Positions 20,434 through 29,732 are shown, counted from the stretch's first letter. The stretch: 64,000 nt of DNA from Corynebacterium kroppenstedtii (GCF_003243515.1 NZ_QFRA01000005.1:1-64000), one strand, 5' to 3'. Made by a program: numbers and translations. The notes: a model not told the origin generated them from the letters alone.

Positions 20434-21410
20434 CGGTCATCCTTTGTGTTGCTGTTGTCGTATTGCTGCTGTGTTGTGCACGGGTACCCGTAGCGAACGT
20501 GGAAAACACCGGCGTTCGTGGTCATGTGCGTTTGAGCTTTACACCGTAATGCAGGGTATCGCTCATGAAAAATGACATTGTGGCGGTCTCTAGTGTGGGT
20601 TGATGGTCAGATTTTGTTACTAAATTGGGCAGAGCATAATTCCACATTTGTAATTTACGTTCTCCCCAGAGATTCGCTTACTTGTGAATAAGCTGTGAAT
20701 AACATAATACAGACGTCAGAAGCGTTTTCCACAATGTTATCCACAACCTGGGGATAAACCAGCCTTGAGTTTATCCCAAGGGCGCCTTGAACCTGTGGAT
20801 TAATCGTGTTGGGAAAGATTCGGCCGTGACCTGGGGAAATTAACCTCAAGTAAAGGTTGAGGTCACAGATGTAGACAACTTATCCACACCCCCTGTGGAA
20901 TGTGGAGGGACACGCGACGCGACCTGGACTTTCTATTCTGGCAGGTTTATCCACAGGCTCATCGATGTGTCTTTAACCACTGTGGAGTTTTGTGGAGTTT
21001 ATAGATGAATTATAACTGTGCAATTTAGGGGTAAAGTGAACACACCGATCGCTGATTTGTGACTCGTGTGGTAAAACCCGTAGTCTTATAAGGTCATTCG
21101 TAATAGATCCGTGATGCCTGCGCTTTTCGGTGGCATCCGATCTTTCACGAGCATGGCAATACACAGCGATTCTGGCTTTGGCTCCATGCTGTTGCCGTCG
21201 AAAAGCTGCTCGCCCCGTGTTCGTCGCATGGGAAGTACTAGCGGGTCTGGAAGTACCGCATAGTAATCGAGATGTCCTAGCGGATTTCTGTATTGCCGTT
21301 GAAATAATCTGTTACATGGCAAGCTCTCGGCATGTCGGTACAAGGTTGGTGCAACCTGCCACGGCATCGCCGGGTGTAGCGAGCCCGAGTGTATTGAGGA
21401 GTTGAGTACC
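20434..21410. other. dnaA-rpmH divergent spacer with a second DnaA-box group
   Basis: 977 bases without a convincing gene. Perfect DnaA boxes are at 20737-20745, 20880-20888 and 20947-20955; near matches are at 20683-20691, 20694-20702, 20749-20757 and 20794-20802. The region must contain the dnaA promoter (minus strand) and the rpmH promoter (plus strand). The box group is some 300-520 bases from the dnaA start, so it may serve in dnaA autoregulation, as DnaA titration sites or as part of a bipartite origin. From about 21060 to 21390 I see nothing beyond promoter-type sequence. Confidence 0.65.
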
Positions 21411-21554
21411 GTGGCCAAAGGCAAGCGGACTTTTCAGCCGAACAACCGCCGTCGTTCCCGTGTTCACGGCTTCCGTAGCCGCATGAGCACGCGGGCCGGT
21501 CGTGCCATTGTGTCGGCACGTCGTCGTAAAGGACGTAAGTCGCTGACGGCGTAA
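21411..21554 (+). CDS. rpmH: 50S ribosomal protein L34
   Basis: 47 residues, starting GTG at 21411, very basic, with the L34 signature [20 protein letters not shown] and the C-terminal [17 protein letters not shown] at 21396-21401 is a good ribosome binding site 9 bases before the start. L34 is part of the large ribosomal subunit. Its place next to dnaA and upstream of rnpA is near-universal in bacteria. Confidence 0.98.
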   Translation: MAKGKRTFQPNNRRRSRVHGFRSRMSTRAGRAIVSARRRKGRKSLTA

Positions 21555-21596
21555 GTGCGTAGAGCTACGCACTTCCCCAGCTGGTTATAAAGCTGG
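21554..21596 (+). promoter_or_regulatory. Two consecutive hairpins between rpmH and rnpA
   Basis: AGTGCGTA-gagc-TACGCACT at 21554-21573 begins at the last base of the rpmH stop codon and is a perfect 8-bp stem. A second, CCAGCT-ggttataa-AGCTGG, is at 21577-21596. Neither is followed by a long T-run. They could be a leaky terminator or mRNA-processing element that sets the large excess of rpmH over rnpA expression; that role is inferred. Confidence 0.5.
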
Positions 21597-21784
21597 TGTC
21601 GTTTTGCGAACGTGGTGGAGTTTCCTCGGTTCTAGGCAAATGTCGTCCGGGGAAGCTCCACTTTTGTCTATACATGTCTATGTATTAGGCCATCTGTTTA
21701 GGACGATCTATATAGATGGCTCGATCCATTTCATAGCGACGAATCCATTCTTGGCCCATTTCCCAAGTCCATCACGTAGAGGAT

Positions 21785-22183
21785 GTGCATCACGTGCTCC
21801 CGGCATCGCAACGGTTGCGTCACAGGTCGGATTTCCGTGCGGCCATTCGAGGTGCTACGTCGGGTAGCAAGCTGGTCGTGGTTCACGTCGTTATTCGCTC
21901 TAGTGATCCTGCCACGGCTGATCTCATCAATGGTCCGCGTGTTGGTGTCGTGTGCTCGAAAAGTGTGGGGAATTCAGTTGTTCGGCACACAGTGGCACGG
22001 CATCTGCGCCACGTAGTTAAAGATGTGGTGGACGGTCTTCCGCGGAGTGTTGATGTAGTTATTCGCGCTCGTCCGGCCGCTGCTGACGCTTCGCACTCTG
22101 CCTTAGCCGAAGCAGTGACATACTGTACGAATAAGGCTTACGGTAAAGCGCTACGTCGGGAAGCTAAGAAGGCGGAAAGTTGA
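21785..22183 (+). CDS. rnpA: Ribonuclease P protein component
   Basis: 132 residues from GTG at 21785 (a second GTG at 21794 is possible). The N-terminal LPASQRLRHRSDF and the central VGVVCSKSVGNSVVRHTVARHLRHVV carry the conserved RNR-type basic helix that binds the RNase P RNA. With that RNA it trims the 5' ends of pre-tRNAs. The strongly basic C-terminus is usual for actinobacterial members. It follows rpmH by 230 bases. Confidence 0.95.
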   Translation: MHHVLPASQRLRHRSDFRAAIRGATSGSKLVVVHVVIRSSDPATADLINGPRVGVVCSKSVGNSVVRHTVARHLRHVVKDVVDGLPRSVDVVIRARPAAADASHSALAEAVTYCTNKAYGKALRREAKKAES

Positions 22184-22295
22184 GAGCGCTGGAAGGCGAG
22201 AACGCTGGAACCTGAGAAGGGCCGCGCATAAGAGCATGGCCAATCATGACCAATACCGCCGACGTTAATAGCCTCACACGGTAGACAGGCACGGG

Positions 22296-22823
22296 ATGCA
22301 GATGTTTCACGTGAAACATTCGGAATTGCCGCCTCATGGTGGCGATGTTCGTGATGCCTCCACGAGTTCAGCGCACCGACGTGATTCAACCGTCGGCCAT
22401 CATGCTCCTACTCCCCCACTTCGCGACGAGCCCAGCGGTGACCCCATAAACCAGCATGACGATGGCTCGATAGGCCAGCATAAAGATAGCCGTGAGGGCC
22501 GTCGTCGGCAATCGTTGGCTGAAAAAGCGATACTCTTTTACCAATATGGAATAAGCCCGCTGAAACCTGGACCCTCGTGTCGATTTGAGCCCACGTGTAG
22601 CAATTACGCTCTGACCGCCATCCGCAGGTACGGTGTTGTACGAGGTGTGCTCATGGCCGCAATTCGATTGTCGAAATGTGGACCATGGCATCCAGGTGGG
22701 TGGGATCCTGTTCCCCCGCGACGAACACCTCGTGAACGTGTTCACGATGCGCACGTGCACGATGACAAAGACCATCGTGAGGGCACAACCGATACTGCTG
22801 GCGGGCGAAACAACCGCCAGTGA
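22296..22823 (+). CDS. yidD: Membrane protein insertion efficiency factor YidD
   Basis: The YidD core spans [20 protein letters not shown] to [14 protein letters not shown], with the typical cysteines in [12 protein letters not shown] and [10 protein letters not shown]. YidD assists YidC-mediated insertion at the inner face of the membrane. The frame from ATG 22296 gives 175 residues, with about 70 polar residues (His/Asp/Arg-rich) before the core; a TTG at 22515 just before LAEKAI would give a compact YidD of usual size. The N-terminal extension overlaps a perfect parS site, which reads as MFHVKH, so the long start may be an artefact of open sequence around that site. It sits between rnpA and yidC as in most bacteria. 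Confidence 0.88.
   Translation: MQMFHVKHSELPPHGGDVRDASTSSAHRRDSTVGHHAPTPPLRDEPSGDPINQHDDGSIGQHKDSREGRRRQSLAEKAILFYQYGISPLKPGPSCRFEPTCSNYALTAIRRYGVVRGVLMAAIRLSKCGPWHPGGWDPVPPRRTPRERVHDAHVHDDKDHREGTTDTAGGRNNRQ
22303..22318. promoter_or_regulatory. parS site (16/16) at the 5' end of the yidD frame
   Basis: A perfect TGTTTCACGTGAAACA. It is either in the rnpA-yidD spacer or inside the first codons of yidD, depending on which yidD start is used. Confidence 0.92.
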
Positions 22824-22913
22824 GTCGGTATGGAGCGCAATCATGGCAACGTCCACGGAACAGTCACGGCCCCACAGTCCCAAAACGTAAACGATTAGGA
22901 GCGACGCACCCCC

Positions 22914-23885
22914 GTGCTTAACTTCATCTACTACCCCGTGTCCTGGGTCATGCTGGCCTGGTACAAATTCTTCGGATTATTCCTTAATCCGGATTCCGGC
23001 GTGACATGGGCGTTGTCCATTATCTTCCTGGTCTTCACCATCCGCATTTTTTTGTTCAAGCCAATGGCTAACCAAATGCGGTCCGGTCGGAAGATGCAGG
23101 AACTGCAACCGAAAATGCAGGAAATTCGGGCTAAATATAAGAACGACCAGCAGACTCAAGCCATTGAGATGCGCAAGCTCCAAAAGGAGATGGGCGTTAA
23201 CCCTCTGGCTTCCTGCCTGCCGGCCTTGGTTCAGATGCCCATCTTTATTTCGCTATACCACGTGCTCCGGTCCTTCAACCGAACAGGGACCGGACACACT
23301 GAACTAGGAATGACCGTCGAACAAACCCGCAACACCCCTAACTACGGGTTTGGTGCCACCGAGGTACAGTCCTTCCTCGACGCGCGACTGTTCGGCGCTC
23401 CCTTGTCGGCCTACATTCGAATGCCGGAAAAAGCGTTCGACGCGTTCTCCGCGAGCGGAAGCGTTGATTTCACGCGGACCAACATTCTCGTAGTGGCCAT
23501 CCCGCTGATGATTATTTCTGCGCTGGCCACGCACTTCAACGCCCGAAATATGGTCCGGCGGAATAAGGCACGTCAGGCAGCAGATTCGAAGAAGAATGCT
23601 CAAAACCCCCAGATGGCCATGCAAGCCAACATGATGAACAACATGATGCTGTGGCTTTTCCCGGCCATGATTCTGATCACCGGTATTTTTTGGCAGATCG
23701 GACTGTTGACCTACATGCTGGCGAACAACGTCTGGACACTTGGGCAGCAAATTATCCTCTTCAATAAGATGGATCGCGAAGAAGAAGAGGAAAAGAAAGC
23801 GAAGGCTGAAGCTCAGCGGGCCACTGCACCGAAGGTTGGGCAGAAGCCGAAGAATAATAAGAAAAAGGGCGGTAAGAAGAAATAA
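22914..23885 (+). CDS. yidC: Membrane protein insertase YidC/Oxa1
   Basis: 323 residues starting GTG. It lacks the large periplasmic domain of Gram-negative YidC, as in other Gram-positive forms. It starts in a membrane segment (FIYYPVSWVMLAWYKFF), then shows the Oxa1 hallmark PMANQMRSGRKMQELQPKMQEIRAKY cytoplasmic loop and LASCLPALVQMPIFISLYHVL. Later segments are ILVVAIPLMIISALAT and NMMLWLFPAMILITGIFW. The C-terminus is a Lys/Glu-rich tail that can contact the ribosome. It inserts membrane proteins alone or with Sec. It is followed by a strong terminator. Confidence 0.97.
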   Translation: MLNFIYYPVSWVMLAWYKFFGLFLNPDSGVTWALSIIFLVFTIRIFLFKPMANQMRSGRKMQELQPKMQEIRAKYKNDQQTQAIEMRKLQKEMGVNPLASCLPALVQMPIFISLYHVLRSFNRTGTGHTELGMTVEQTRNTPNYGFGATEVQSFLDARLFGAPLSAYIRMPEKAFDAFSASGSVDFTRTNILVVAIPLMIISALATHFNARNMVRRNKARQAADSKKNAQNPQMAMQANMMNNMMLWLFPAMILITGIFWQIGLLTYMLANNVWTLGQQIILFNKMDREEEEEKKAKAEAQRATAPKVGQKPKNNKKKGGKKK

Positions 23886-23934
23886 CAACCGCACCGAGCG
23901 TCGCGCTTAGGGGCGCTATGTGCCGTGAGGCGTG

Positions 23935-23962
23935 AAGGAGGGCTTGCCGGCCCTCCTTTTTT
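23935..23962 (+). terminator. Rho-independent terminator after yidC
   Basis: Stem AAGGAGGGC/GCCCTCCTT (9 bp) with a 6-base loop, running into TTTTTT on the plus strand, 50 bases after the yidC stop. It separates the rpmH-yidC series from jag. Confidence 0.92.
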
Positions 23963-24160
23963 CATGTGGTGGGGAGGTTAATGCGACGCCGTGGTTAACG
24001 TGGCGGCTTACTTCACTTAGCAGCGTGCTTCACGTAGTGGCGCGCTTCAATTACCGACGCCGTCGTCGGCGTTCCATGTGAACTCCCGGACAGGTGATTA
24101 TGGGGATTGAAAACGCCCTTACCCCTACCGCACTCCCCTTTCGGCGCGCATAATTGAGGC

Positions 24161-24658
24161 ATGAACGAAGGCCCTGTGAACAATACCGACCGTGCTGCAG
24201 AGTCAGCTGCCGATTACATCGAAGAGCTCTTAGACGCCGCCGATCTCGATGGCGATATTGACTATGGCGTTACTCAAGGTCGACCGTTTGTGGAACTTCC
24301 GGGCGGCGATTGCGCCCAACTTATCGGCCGGCATGGCGAGGGCATCGATGCTCTGCAGATGTTGACGCGATTGGCAGTTCGCGCTTCAGGATTTAAGGAC
24401 GTTCCGGGGGTTGTTCTGGACATCGATGGTTATCGCGATGCTCAGCGTCAGGGTCTTTTCGCCGAGGCAAAAGAAGCGTTAGATCGAGTGCGTGAAACGG
24501 GCGAGCCCGTGGTCCTCCGGCCGATGAATCCGTTTGAGCGCGCTGCTGTGCATAGCCGGGTGGCGGAAGAGGAAGGCTTTACCTCCGAGAGCGCCGGGCT
24601 ACCGCCGATGCGCTCTGTCGTGGTTTCACGTGAAACATCTGACGGCGCTGTACGCTAG
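24161..24658 (+). CDS. jag: KhpB/Jag-like RNA-binding protein (KH and R3H domains)
   Basis: 165 residues. The centre holds a KH-type fold (GGDCAQLIGRHGEGIDALQMLTRLAV, with the GxxG-like GRHGEG loop) and the C-terminal part is an R3H domain (LRPMNPFERAAVHSRVAEEEG). The N-terminus is acidic, and the Jag-N domain of firmicutes is absent, as in other actinobacteria. KhpB proteins bind RNA with KhpA and affect cell shape and division in other genera. The last ten residues (VVSRETSDGA) are encoded across a parS-like site. Confidence 0.92.
   Translation: MNEGPVNNTDRAAESAADYIEELLDAADLDGDIDYGVTQGRPFVELPGGDCAQLIGRHGEGIDALQMLTRLAVRASGFKDVPGVVLDIDGYRDAQRQGLFAEAKEALDRVRETGEPVVLRPMNPFERAAVHSRVAEEEGFTSESAGLPPMRSVVVSRETSDGAVR
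24622..24637. promoter_or_regulatory. parS-like site (15/16) inside the end of jag
   Basis: GGTTTCACGTGAAACA; only the first base departs from the consensus. It lies entirely in coding sequence and reads VSRET in the jag frame. Confidence 0.85.
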
Positions 24659-24740
24659 CATCGGTGAGCGATTAGATCCGATCCAGCAGCAGAGTACTGA
24701 ACAGCAACGCACCCACTAGCAAGGTAATAACAACAAGGTA

Positions 24741-25502
24741 ATGACTGACCGAGACAATGTTTCACGTGAAACATCCATCGAGCACGGTGGCGACGATCGC
24801 GCTCCAGGCGTGAGCGATGCTCCGAATGCCGATAACGCTCAGGGCGTAGATAACGATCCCCGCGCCAATGAAGCCCCGGCCACTTCCCCGGAGGTGGCGA
24901 CTGTTTTTGGTGATCGCCTTCCTCTCGCTGTTGCCTACCACGAGTCGTTACGCAGCGACGCTACAGTCCGCGGACTCATCGGGCCTCGCGAAGCACCACG
25001 CCTGTGGGAACGTCACATTCTCAACTGCGCTGTGATTGGCGAACTGATGGACCCCGACTCGCGCGTCGTCGATATCGGAAGCGGTGCCGGCCTTCCGGGC
25101 ATCCCCCTCGCCATCGCGCGGCCAGACTTAGACATCACTCTCATTGAGCCACAGCTGCGACGGGCGAATTACCTCAAGGAAATCGTCGGCAAGCTTGAAT
25201 TGGATAACGTGTCAGTGGTTCGCGGTCGTGCCGAAGAAAAGACGATTAAGCGACAGAATCGCGGGGCCGACTACGTGACAAGCAGAGCAGTCGCGCCACT
25301 GGGGAAACTCATGAGGTGGTCGCTGCCATTAACCAGGCAGCACGGCTTGGTCTTGGCGATGAAGGGCGCAAGCGCTCACGAAGAGATCGAGCGCGATCAA
25401 AGGGCTATCAGCTCAGCCGGGGGCGGGGAATGTTCAGTCGTCGAGGCGGGGGCAGGTGTCTTGCCCGACGCGACCATTGTCGTGCGTTGCGAACGTCGCT
25501 GA
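24741..25502 (+). CDS. rsmG: 16S rRNA 7-methylguanosine methyltransferase RsmG (GidB)
   Basis: 253 residues. An N-terminal extension of about 45 acidic residues precedes the usual start (FGDRLPLAVAYHESL). SAM-binding motif I is VVDIGSGAGLPGIPLAI, followed by ITLIEPQLRRANYL and the GADYVTSRAVAPLGKLM segment typical of RsmG. It methylates N7 of a conserved guanine (G527 in E. coli numbering) of 16S rRNA; loss gives low-level streptomycin resistance in other species. A perfect parS site lies within its first codons. It is probably co-transcribed with parA. Confidence 0.95.
   Translation: MTDRDNVSRETSIEHGGDDRAPGVSDAPNADNAQGVDNDPRANEAPATSPEVATVFGDRLPLAVAYHESLRSDATVRGLIGPREAPRLWERHILNCAVIGELMDPDSRVVDIGSGAGLPGIPLAIARPDLDITLIEPQLRRANYLKEIVGKLELDNVSVVRGRAEEKTIKRQNRGADYVTSRAVAPLGKLMRWSLPLTRQHGLVLAMKGASAHEEIERDQRAISSAGGGECSVVEAGAGVLPDATIVVRCERR
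24758..24773. promoter_or_regulatory. parS site (16/16) inside the start of rsmG
   Basis: A perfect TGTTTCACGTGAAACA at codons 6-11 of rsmG, read as NVSRET. It is 136 bases from the jag site, and the two sites encode the same VSRET peptide in consecutive genes. Confidence 0.93.
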
Positions 25503-25636
25503 GACTCGGCATGTGGCGTCGGTTGCCCGACCAGGAACGCTAGTTTGTTTCCGCGAATCCGGCTAGGATAAGCCAAGTTACGAAAACGGCGGACAGCCAA
25601 CGGAAGTTGTACAACACGGACACAAAGGACGGGAAC

Positions 25637-26578
25637 ATGGGCAGGGTTTCGTCGGACGGGTATGACTATGACGACGACAGCATAGAAGAACAAGCCCGAC
25701 GGGCCGCGCGGTTTCAATCGGGGATGATGAAGTCCCTTCCACGACCTCGCCATACGCGGAAAATTGCGTTGGCGAACCAGAAAGGTGGGGTCGGGAAGAC
25801 CACGTCGACTGTCAATTTAGCGTGGGCATTGTCGCTGCGGGGTCAAAAAGTGTTGGTGGTGGACCTTGATCCACAGGGAAACGCGTCCACAGCTCTCAGT
25901 GCCGAGCACCGGGCGGAAGGCACTTCGTCCACCTATGAGGTCATTATTGGTAAAATTGAGCCGAAGGATGCCGTTCAAGCTCACCCGTCGAACCCCAATA
26001 TGTTCACTATTCCGGCCACCATTGATCTCGCCGGCGCGGAGATGGAACTGGCTAACGGGTACAACCGTGAGTATCGCGTAGCGCAAATGCTCGGTGACGA
26101 GGGTATCGACGATATGGGGTTCGATTACATTTTCATCGACTGTCCCCCATCATTGGGTCTTCTGACGATTAATGGGCTGACCGGCGCGAATGAAATTATC
26201 ATTCCGATTCAGTGCGAGTTTTACGCTCTTGAGGGCGTGACGCAGCTGACCGAGAATGTCCGCCTGATTCGTGAGGCGCTCAACCCGAATCTGGATATCA
26301 CCGGTGTATTGCTGACCATGTATGACAGTCGCACGAATCTCTCGCATGATGTGGAGAACGATGTCCGCGAGTCGTTCGGTTCGCTGGTGTTTGATCGCGT
26401 TATCCCCCGGAATGTTCGCGTGTCTGAAGCGCCGAGCTACGGGCAGACCGTGATCGAGCACGATGCGGGCTCCCCCGGGTCGGCGGCGTACATGGCCGCT
26501 GTTGAGGAGCTCGCCCGTCGAGAGCCGGAGTCGCCATTGCAGGACGCTGACCCCCGTCGTGGCCGTCACACCGCGTAA
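25637..26578 (+). CDS. parA: Chromosome partitioning ATPase ParA
   Basis: 313 residues from ATG 25637, chosen because AAAGGA at 25624-25629 lies 7 bases upstream; a TTG 30 bases earlier would extend it. The deviant Walker A motif KGGVGKTT is at 49-56 (Lys49 and Lys54), IDCPPSLGLLTING forms Walker B, and DPQGNAS lies between. An N-terminal extension of about 40 residues before RKIALANQKGG is typical of actinobacterial ParA. It forms ATP-dependent dimers on the nucleoid and moves ParB-parS complexes. parB follows after a 312-base spacer that holds a perfect parS. Confidence 0.97.
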   Translation: MGRVSSDGYDYDDDSIEEQARRAARFQSGMMKSLPRPRHTRKIALANQKGGVGKTTSTVNLAWALSLRGQKVLVVDLDPQGNASTALSAEHRAEGTSSTYEVIIGKIEPKDAVQAHPSNPNMFTIPATIDLAGAEMELANGYNREYRVAQMLGDEGIDDMGFDYIFIDCPPSLGLLTINGLTGANEIIIPIQCEFYALEGVTQLTENVRLIREALNPNLDITGVLLTMYDSRTNLSHDVENDVRESFGSLVFDRVIPRNVRVSEAPSYGQTVIEHDAGSPGSAAYMAAVEELARREPESPLQDADPRRGRHTA

Positions 26579-26654
26579 CACTCGGCGCCGGAAACTCGGT
26601 GCCCGAAGTTAGCAGGTGTCACGTCGGGAAGAATCGATGAGCGTGGTTCCACAA

Positions 26655-26670
26655 TGTTTCACGTGAAACA
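26655..26670. promoter_or_regulatory. parS site (16/16) between parA and parB
   Basis: A perfect TGTTTCACGTGAAACA in the 312-base parA-parB spacer. The spacer also needs a parB promoter, but no further motif is clear. ParB binding here could feed back on its own gene. Confidence 0.93.
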
Positions 26671-26890
26671 TTCGGCCGCGGTCGGATCGGGCGGTACACG
26701 AATCGCCTAGTTTCCCTACGACGATGAAAAACTGACTAGGCTACGGGGCACAATGTGATTGGGCCACTAGACGCCTGTAACCCTCACTATTTAATAATTT
26801 CCTCATAATCGACGATCGATCGACGAATCTGCACTCGGTGCTCTCCCCGGGCTTCGGCGCAGATTCTCCACAACGATAAGGATGAACGTC

Positions 26891-28306
26891 ATGGCAGAAG
26901 CCAAACGCAAGAGTGGCCTCGGTAAAGGACTCGCTTCCTTGATCCCCACGGGACCGGCAAAACCACAGATTGGCAACGACGCGGCCGACGTTATCTTTGG
27001 GGCGAACCGAGGTAATAACAGTGCTCCGGAACCGTCCTGGTACTCCCTAACGAAAAGCCCGCGTCGTGGTCAGAATGTGGACCGCTCAGCCGACGACACG
27101 AAATCAGATAGCGCTTCGTCGTCTGAGGATGCAGATGCTCAGACAGGCAGTAGCGCGAAGAACACCAAGACTCCCGATAATAAGGGCACGGCTTCGGCGG
27201 ACACCCACCATGGTCGAACGAAAGCGGGATTGCCGAAAAACCGCTCGAGTTTAGGGCAGCGTGCAGCGGCGGAGAGAAAAGAGGCTGCACGTGATAAAAA
27301 CCGGACCGCATCCTCGACTGCTAAAAAGGGAAAGAATCAGGGAGTCGCTGATTCTGCAGCAGCCGCCCAAGCTGAAGGGCAGAGTGAAACTACGCCGCGG
27401 GAACCGCTCATTAGCGATGAGACCGCGACATATCGCGAGCTACCGATCAATGCGATCATCAGGAACGAGAAAAACCCGCGCCAGGACTTCGACCAAGAAG
27501 CACTGCGTGAATTAGCCCATTCGATTCGTGAGTTCGGTCTGCTCCAGCCCATCGTCGTGCGTCAGGCGTCGGAACCCGGGAAATTTGAACTCATCATGGG
27601 CGAGCGCCGCTTGCGTGCCGCCCAACTGGCAGATCTAGAAGCTATCCCCTCTATCGTTCGCGAAGCCGACGATGACACCATGCTGAGGGATGCGCTGCTG
27701 GAAAATATCCACCGTGTGCAGCTCAATCCCTTGGAGGAAGGTGCGGCCTACCAGCAGCTACTCGAGGAATTTGGTGTCACCCAGGCAGAGTTAGCCACTC
27801 GACTCGGTCGTTCCCGGCCAGTTATCTCAAACACCATTCGTCTTCTCCAACTTCCGTTGCCCGTTCAACGTCGAGTAGCTGCAGGAGTGTTGTCCGCGGG
27901 CCATGCTCGGGCTCTCATGGGAGTGACCCAAGGGCCTGACGCCCAAATCAAGCTCGCTGAACGCATTGTGGCAGAAGGCCTGTCGGTGCGCGCGACAGAG
28001 GAAGCTGTCACCCTTATCAACCGAGGAGAGAACGAACCTAAGAAGAAGGAGCCGCGTGCTCCCCGCCCCCAGCCCGAAAAAATGACTCACTGGGCAGACA
28101 CGTTTGGCGACTACTTAGATACCAACGTGAAAGTGCAGATGGGGGCGAAGAAAGGCAAGATTGTTGTCGAGTTCGCGGGTATGGAGGACTTCGACCGCAT
28201 TATCGCAATGTTAAAAACCCAGCAGCCCAGCAATGGGGCAGATAGTGGCCCGCACTCCCCTAGTGGACATCACGATGCTTCTCGTACGGAGGAAGAACGC
28301 CACTAG
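26891..28306 (+). CDS. parB: Chromosome partitioning protein ParB
   Basis: 471 residues from ATG 26891, which has AAGGA (26878-26882) 8 bases upstream; the ATG at 26882 overlaps that site and is less likely. The N-terminus starts [19 protein letters not shown], the ParA-interacting peptide. A long Ser/Lys/Asp-rich linker follows (about 50-165). The CTPase/N-domain has [19 protein letters not shown] and [11 protein letters not shown] (GERRxRA box), and the helix-turn-helix is [23 protein letters not shown]. The C-terminal dimerisation domain ends [14 protein letters not shown]. It loads on parS and spreads as a CTP-dependent clamp. The linker is longer than in most homologues. Confidence 0.97.
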   Translation: MAEAKRKSGLGKGLASLIPTGPAKPQIGNDAADVIFGANRGNNSAPEPSWYSLTKSPRRGQNVDRSADDTKSDSASSSEDADAQTGSSAKNTKTPDNKGTASADTHHGRTKAGLPKNRSSLGQRAAAERKEAARDKNRTASSTAKKGKNQGVADSAAAAQAEGQSETTPREPLISDETATYRELPINAIIRNEKNPRQDFDQEALRELAHSIREFGLLQPIVVRQASEPGKFELIMGERRLRAAQLADLEAIPSIVREADDDTMLRDALLENIHRVQLNPLEEGAAYQQLLEEFGVTQAELATRLGRSRPVISNTIRLLQLPLPVQRRVAAGVLSAGHARALMGVTQGPDAQIKLAERIVAEGLSVRATEEAVTLINRGENEPKKKEPRAPRPQPEKMTHWADTFGDYLDTNVKVQMGAKKGKIVVEFAGMEDFDRIIAMLKTQQPSNGADSGPHSPSGHHDASRTEEERH

Positions 28307-28310
28307 ACCC

Positions 28311-29036
28311 ATGCGAATAGTTGTACATCCGCTCACCCTTGACACCCTGGGGGACCTGGCCGGGACAGCTGCGACCAACACTTTTTGGACGACCCAGCCG
28401 GGCACACAAAGTCACAATGACACCGCGTCGCACCCCTCAGGACCAGCTGATCAACCGCGAAACGCGGATTCTGGGAACCCTCGGCTGGATAAAGAATTGT
28501 GGATGCACAACACCCTCACCACGTGGGGGCCCTGCGCCTTCACCGCGTACGTGACGTCCGGAGCAAACGCGGACTTAGCGGTCCCTGCTGCCACCGTGGT
28601 CTTCGCACCACCGGCCAGCCTTCCCGGGCGCCTAGCCTTCCCAACAGGACCAGTCAGCGATGACGCAGTGCTCATTTCTACAGTGCATGTGCCACCGCCC
28701 TACCAGGGACTTTTTCTAGAACACCGACTTATCGACGCTGCCGTCGACGAATTATCCCGCCGCGGAGTACGAGCCGTGGAATGCTTTGCTGTTCGCCCTA
28801 CCGCGTCACCAGCCGATAAGGCGACCAGTCCTCTCATTCCCCGACATGCTCCGATCTTGTGTTCCGACGTGCTGGAAGAGCGGGGTTTTGAGGTCGCTGC
28901 CGACGATCCGGCTTTCCCGCGATATCGCATGGAGCTCCCCGACACAGGAAACCTTTTCGCAGCCGTCGAAGAGAGTCTGTGGGAAGCGACTGTCACCATG
29001 GGATTCCGGATCAAAGTCGGTATGGGAGCCCACTAG
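28311..29036 (+). CDS. GNAT-like acetyltransferase-family protein
   Basis: 241 residues from ATG 28311, four bases after the parB stop, so it is very likely co-transcribed. The position equals the acetyltransferase-like gene beside parB in mycobacteria. The C-terminal half (YQGLFLEHRLIDAAVDELSRRGVRAVECFAV, then CSDVLEERGFEV) has the helix and strand pattern of GNAT folds. The N-terminal 60 residues are poorly conserved in character. The acetyl-CoA pyrophosphate loop is not clear, so catalytic activity is uncertain. Substrate unknown. Confidence 0.7.
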   Translation: MRIVVHPLTLDTLGDLAGTAATNTFWTTQPGTQSHNDTASHPSGPADQPRNADSGNPRLDKELWMHNTLTTWGPCAFTAYVTSGANADLAVPAATVVFAPPASLPGRLAFPTGPVSDDAVLISTVHVPPPYQGLFLEHRLIDAAVDELSRRGVRAVECFAVRPTASPADKATSPLIPRHAPILCSDVLEERGFEVAADDPAFPRYRMELPDTGNLFAAVEESLWEATVTMGFRIKVGMGAH

Positions 29037-29055
29037 CACGGTTACAGAGTTGGGC

Positions 29056-29094
29056 ACATGGAGTTCGGCGCCTATCGAGGCGATGGCTCCATGT
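29056..29094 (+). terminator. Composite hairpin downstream of the parAB-GNAT unit
   Basis: Outer arms ACATGGAG/CTCCATGT (8 bp) enclose an inner CGCCT-atcg-AGGCG stem. It begins 20 bases after the GNAT stop and is followed by ACTTCTTTATAA, moderately T-rich. Probably a terminator. The remaining sequence to 29403 shows nothing else I can identify. Confidence 0.6.
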
Positions 29095-29403
29095 ACTTCT
29101 TTATAAGCAAAAGACCAGGACCACAAGTCGCTTCTAAAGGCTGACGAAATTGACTTAATCCACTCGCAACCAGGTCATTTCTCAAGCCGAGTGGGTGCGG
29201 ATATGAGTTCTAAAAAGAACGCCCACGAACCCTAGTACAACGGGACACCTCACATCGATCCGTAGGACCCGCTATCCTCGGGACTAATCGTCTTAGTAAC
29301 GGCTGAGATGGCTCCGTTGCTGGCTGCAGCTCCAGAGGTAGAAACGTTTATTAATGTGACAGGCGCGGTTCCCACACACATAGAGCAGAAAGTGTGCTAA
29401 CCA

Positions 29404-29583
29404 ATGCAGCTTAAAACTATTTACTTTGTATATTTTCTACTTCTCTTCTTCGGTATTGGTGCTATAGCTACTGAACTTGATGGGTCGCCTTTAGCAAAAC
29501 CGATGATGACTATTGCTCTTATTGCGTCACTGATTTTCTCTTTTGTTGTCATCCACGATAAACGAAAGAAAATGGATCGCTAG
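29404..29583 (+). CDS. Small membrane protein (59 residues)
   Basis: ATG at 29404, stop at 29581-29583. Two hydrophobic segments (YFVYFLLLFFGIGAIA and MTIALIASLIFSFVVI) are separated by a short polar loop with ELDGSPLAKP, and the tail is basic (HDKRKKMDR), suggesting two membrane passes with both ends in the cytosol. No family recognised. The composition is AT-richer than the core genes on either side. No strong Shine-Dalgarno sequence is visible, so the call rests on the coherent membrane topology. Confidence 0.5.
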   Translation: MQLKTIYFVYFLLLFFGIGAIATELDGSPLAKPMMTIALIASLIFSFVVIHDKRKKMDR

Positions 29584-29732
29584 AGCCTTCCCCGCCATTC
29601 CACTGACGCGTGAACGAACCGGATCTGCCTGTGACGGTGGTTGCCTGCTTGTGCCGGAATTGAGCACCACGATTGAAGGTAAGTACTAAAAACCAAAACT
29701 AAATGACACCGCTTTTGTATTACGATATCTGC

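Noticed and set aside
29037..29403. A tRNA gene or insertion-sequence remnant in the parB-cwlM accessory patch.
   Set aside because: No cloverleaf with a TTC-type arm and acceptor stem could be drawn, and no transposase fragment or terminal inverted repeats were found; only a terminator-like hairpin is supported.
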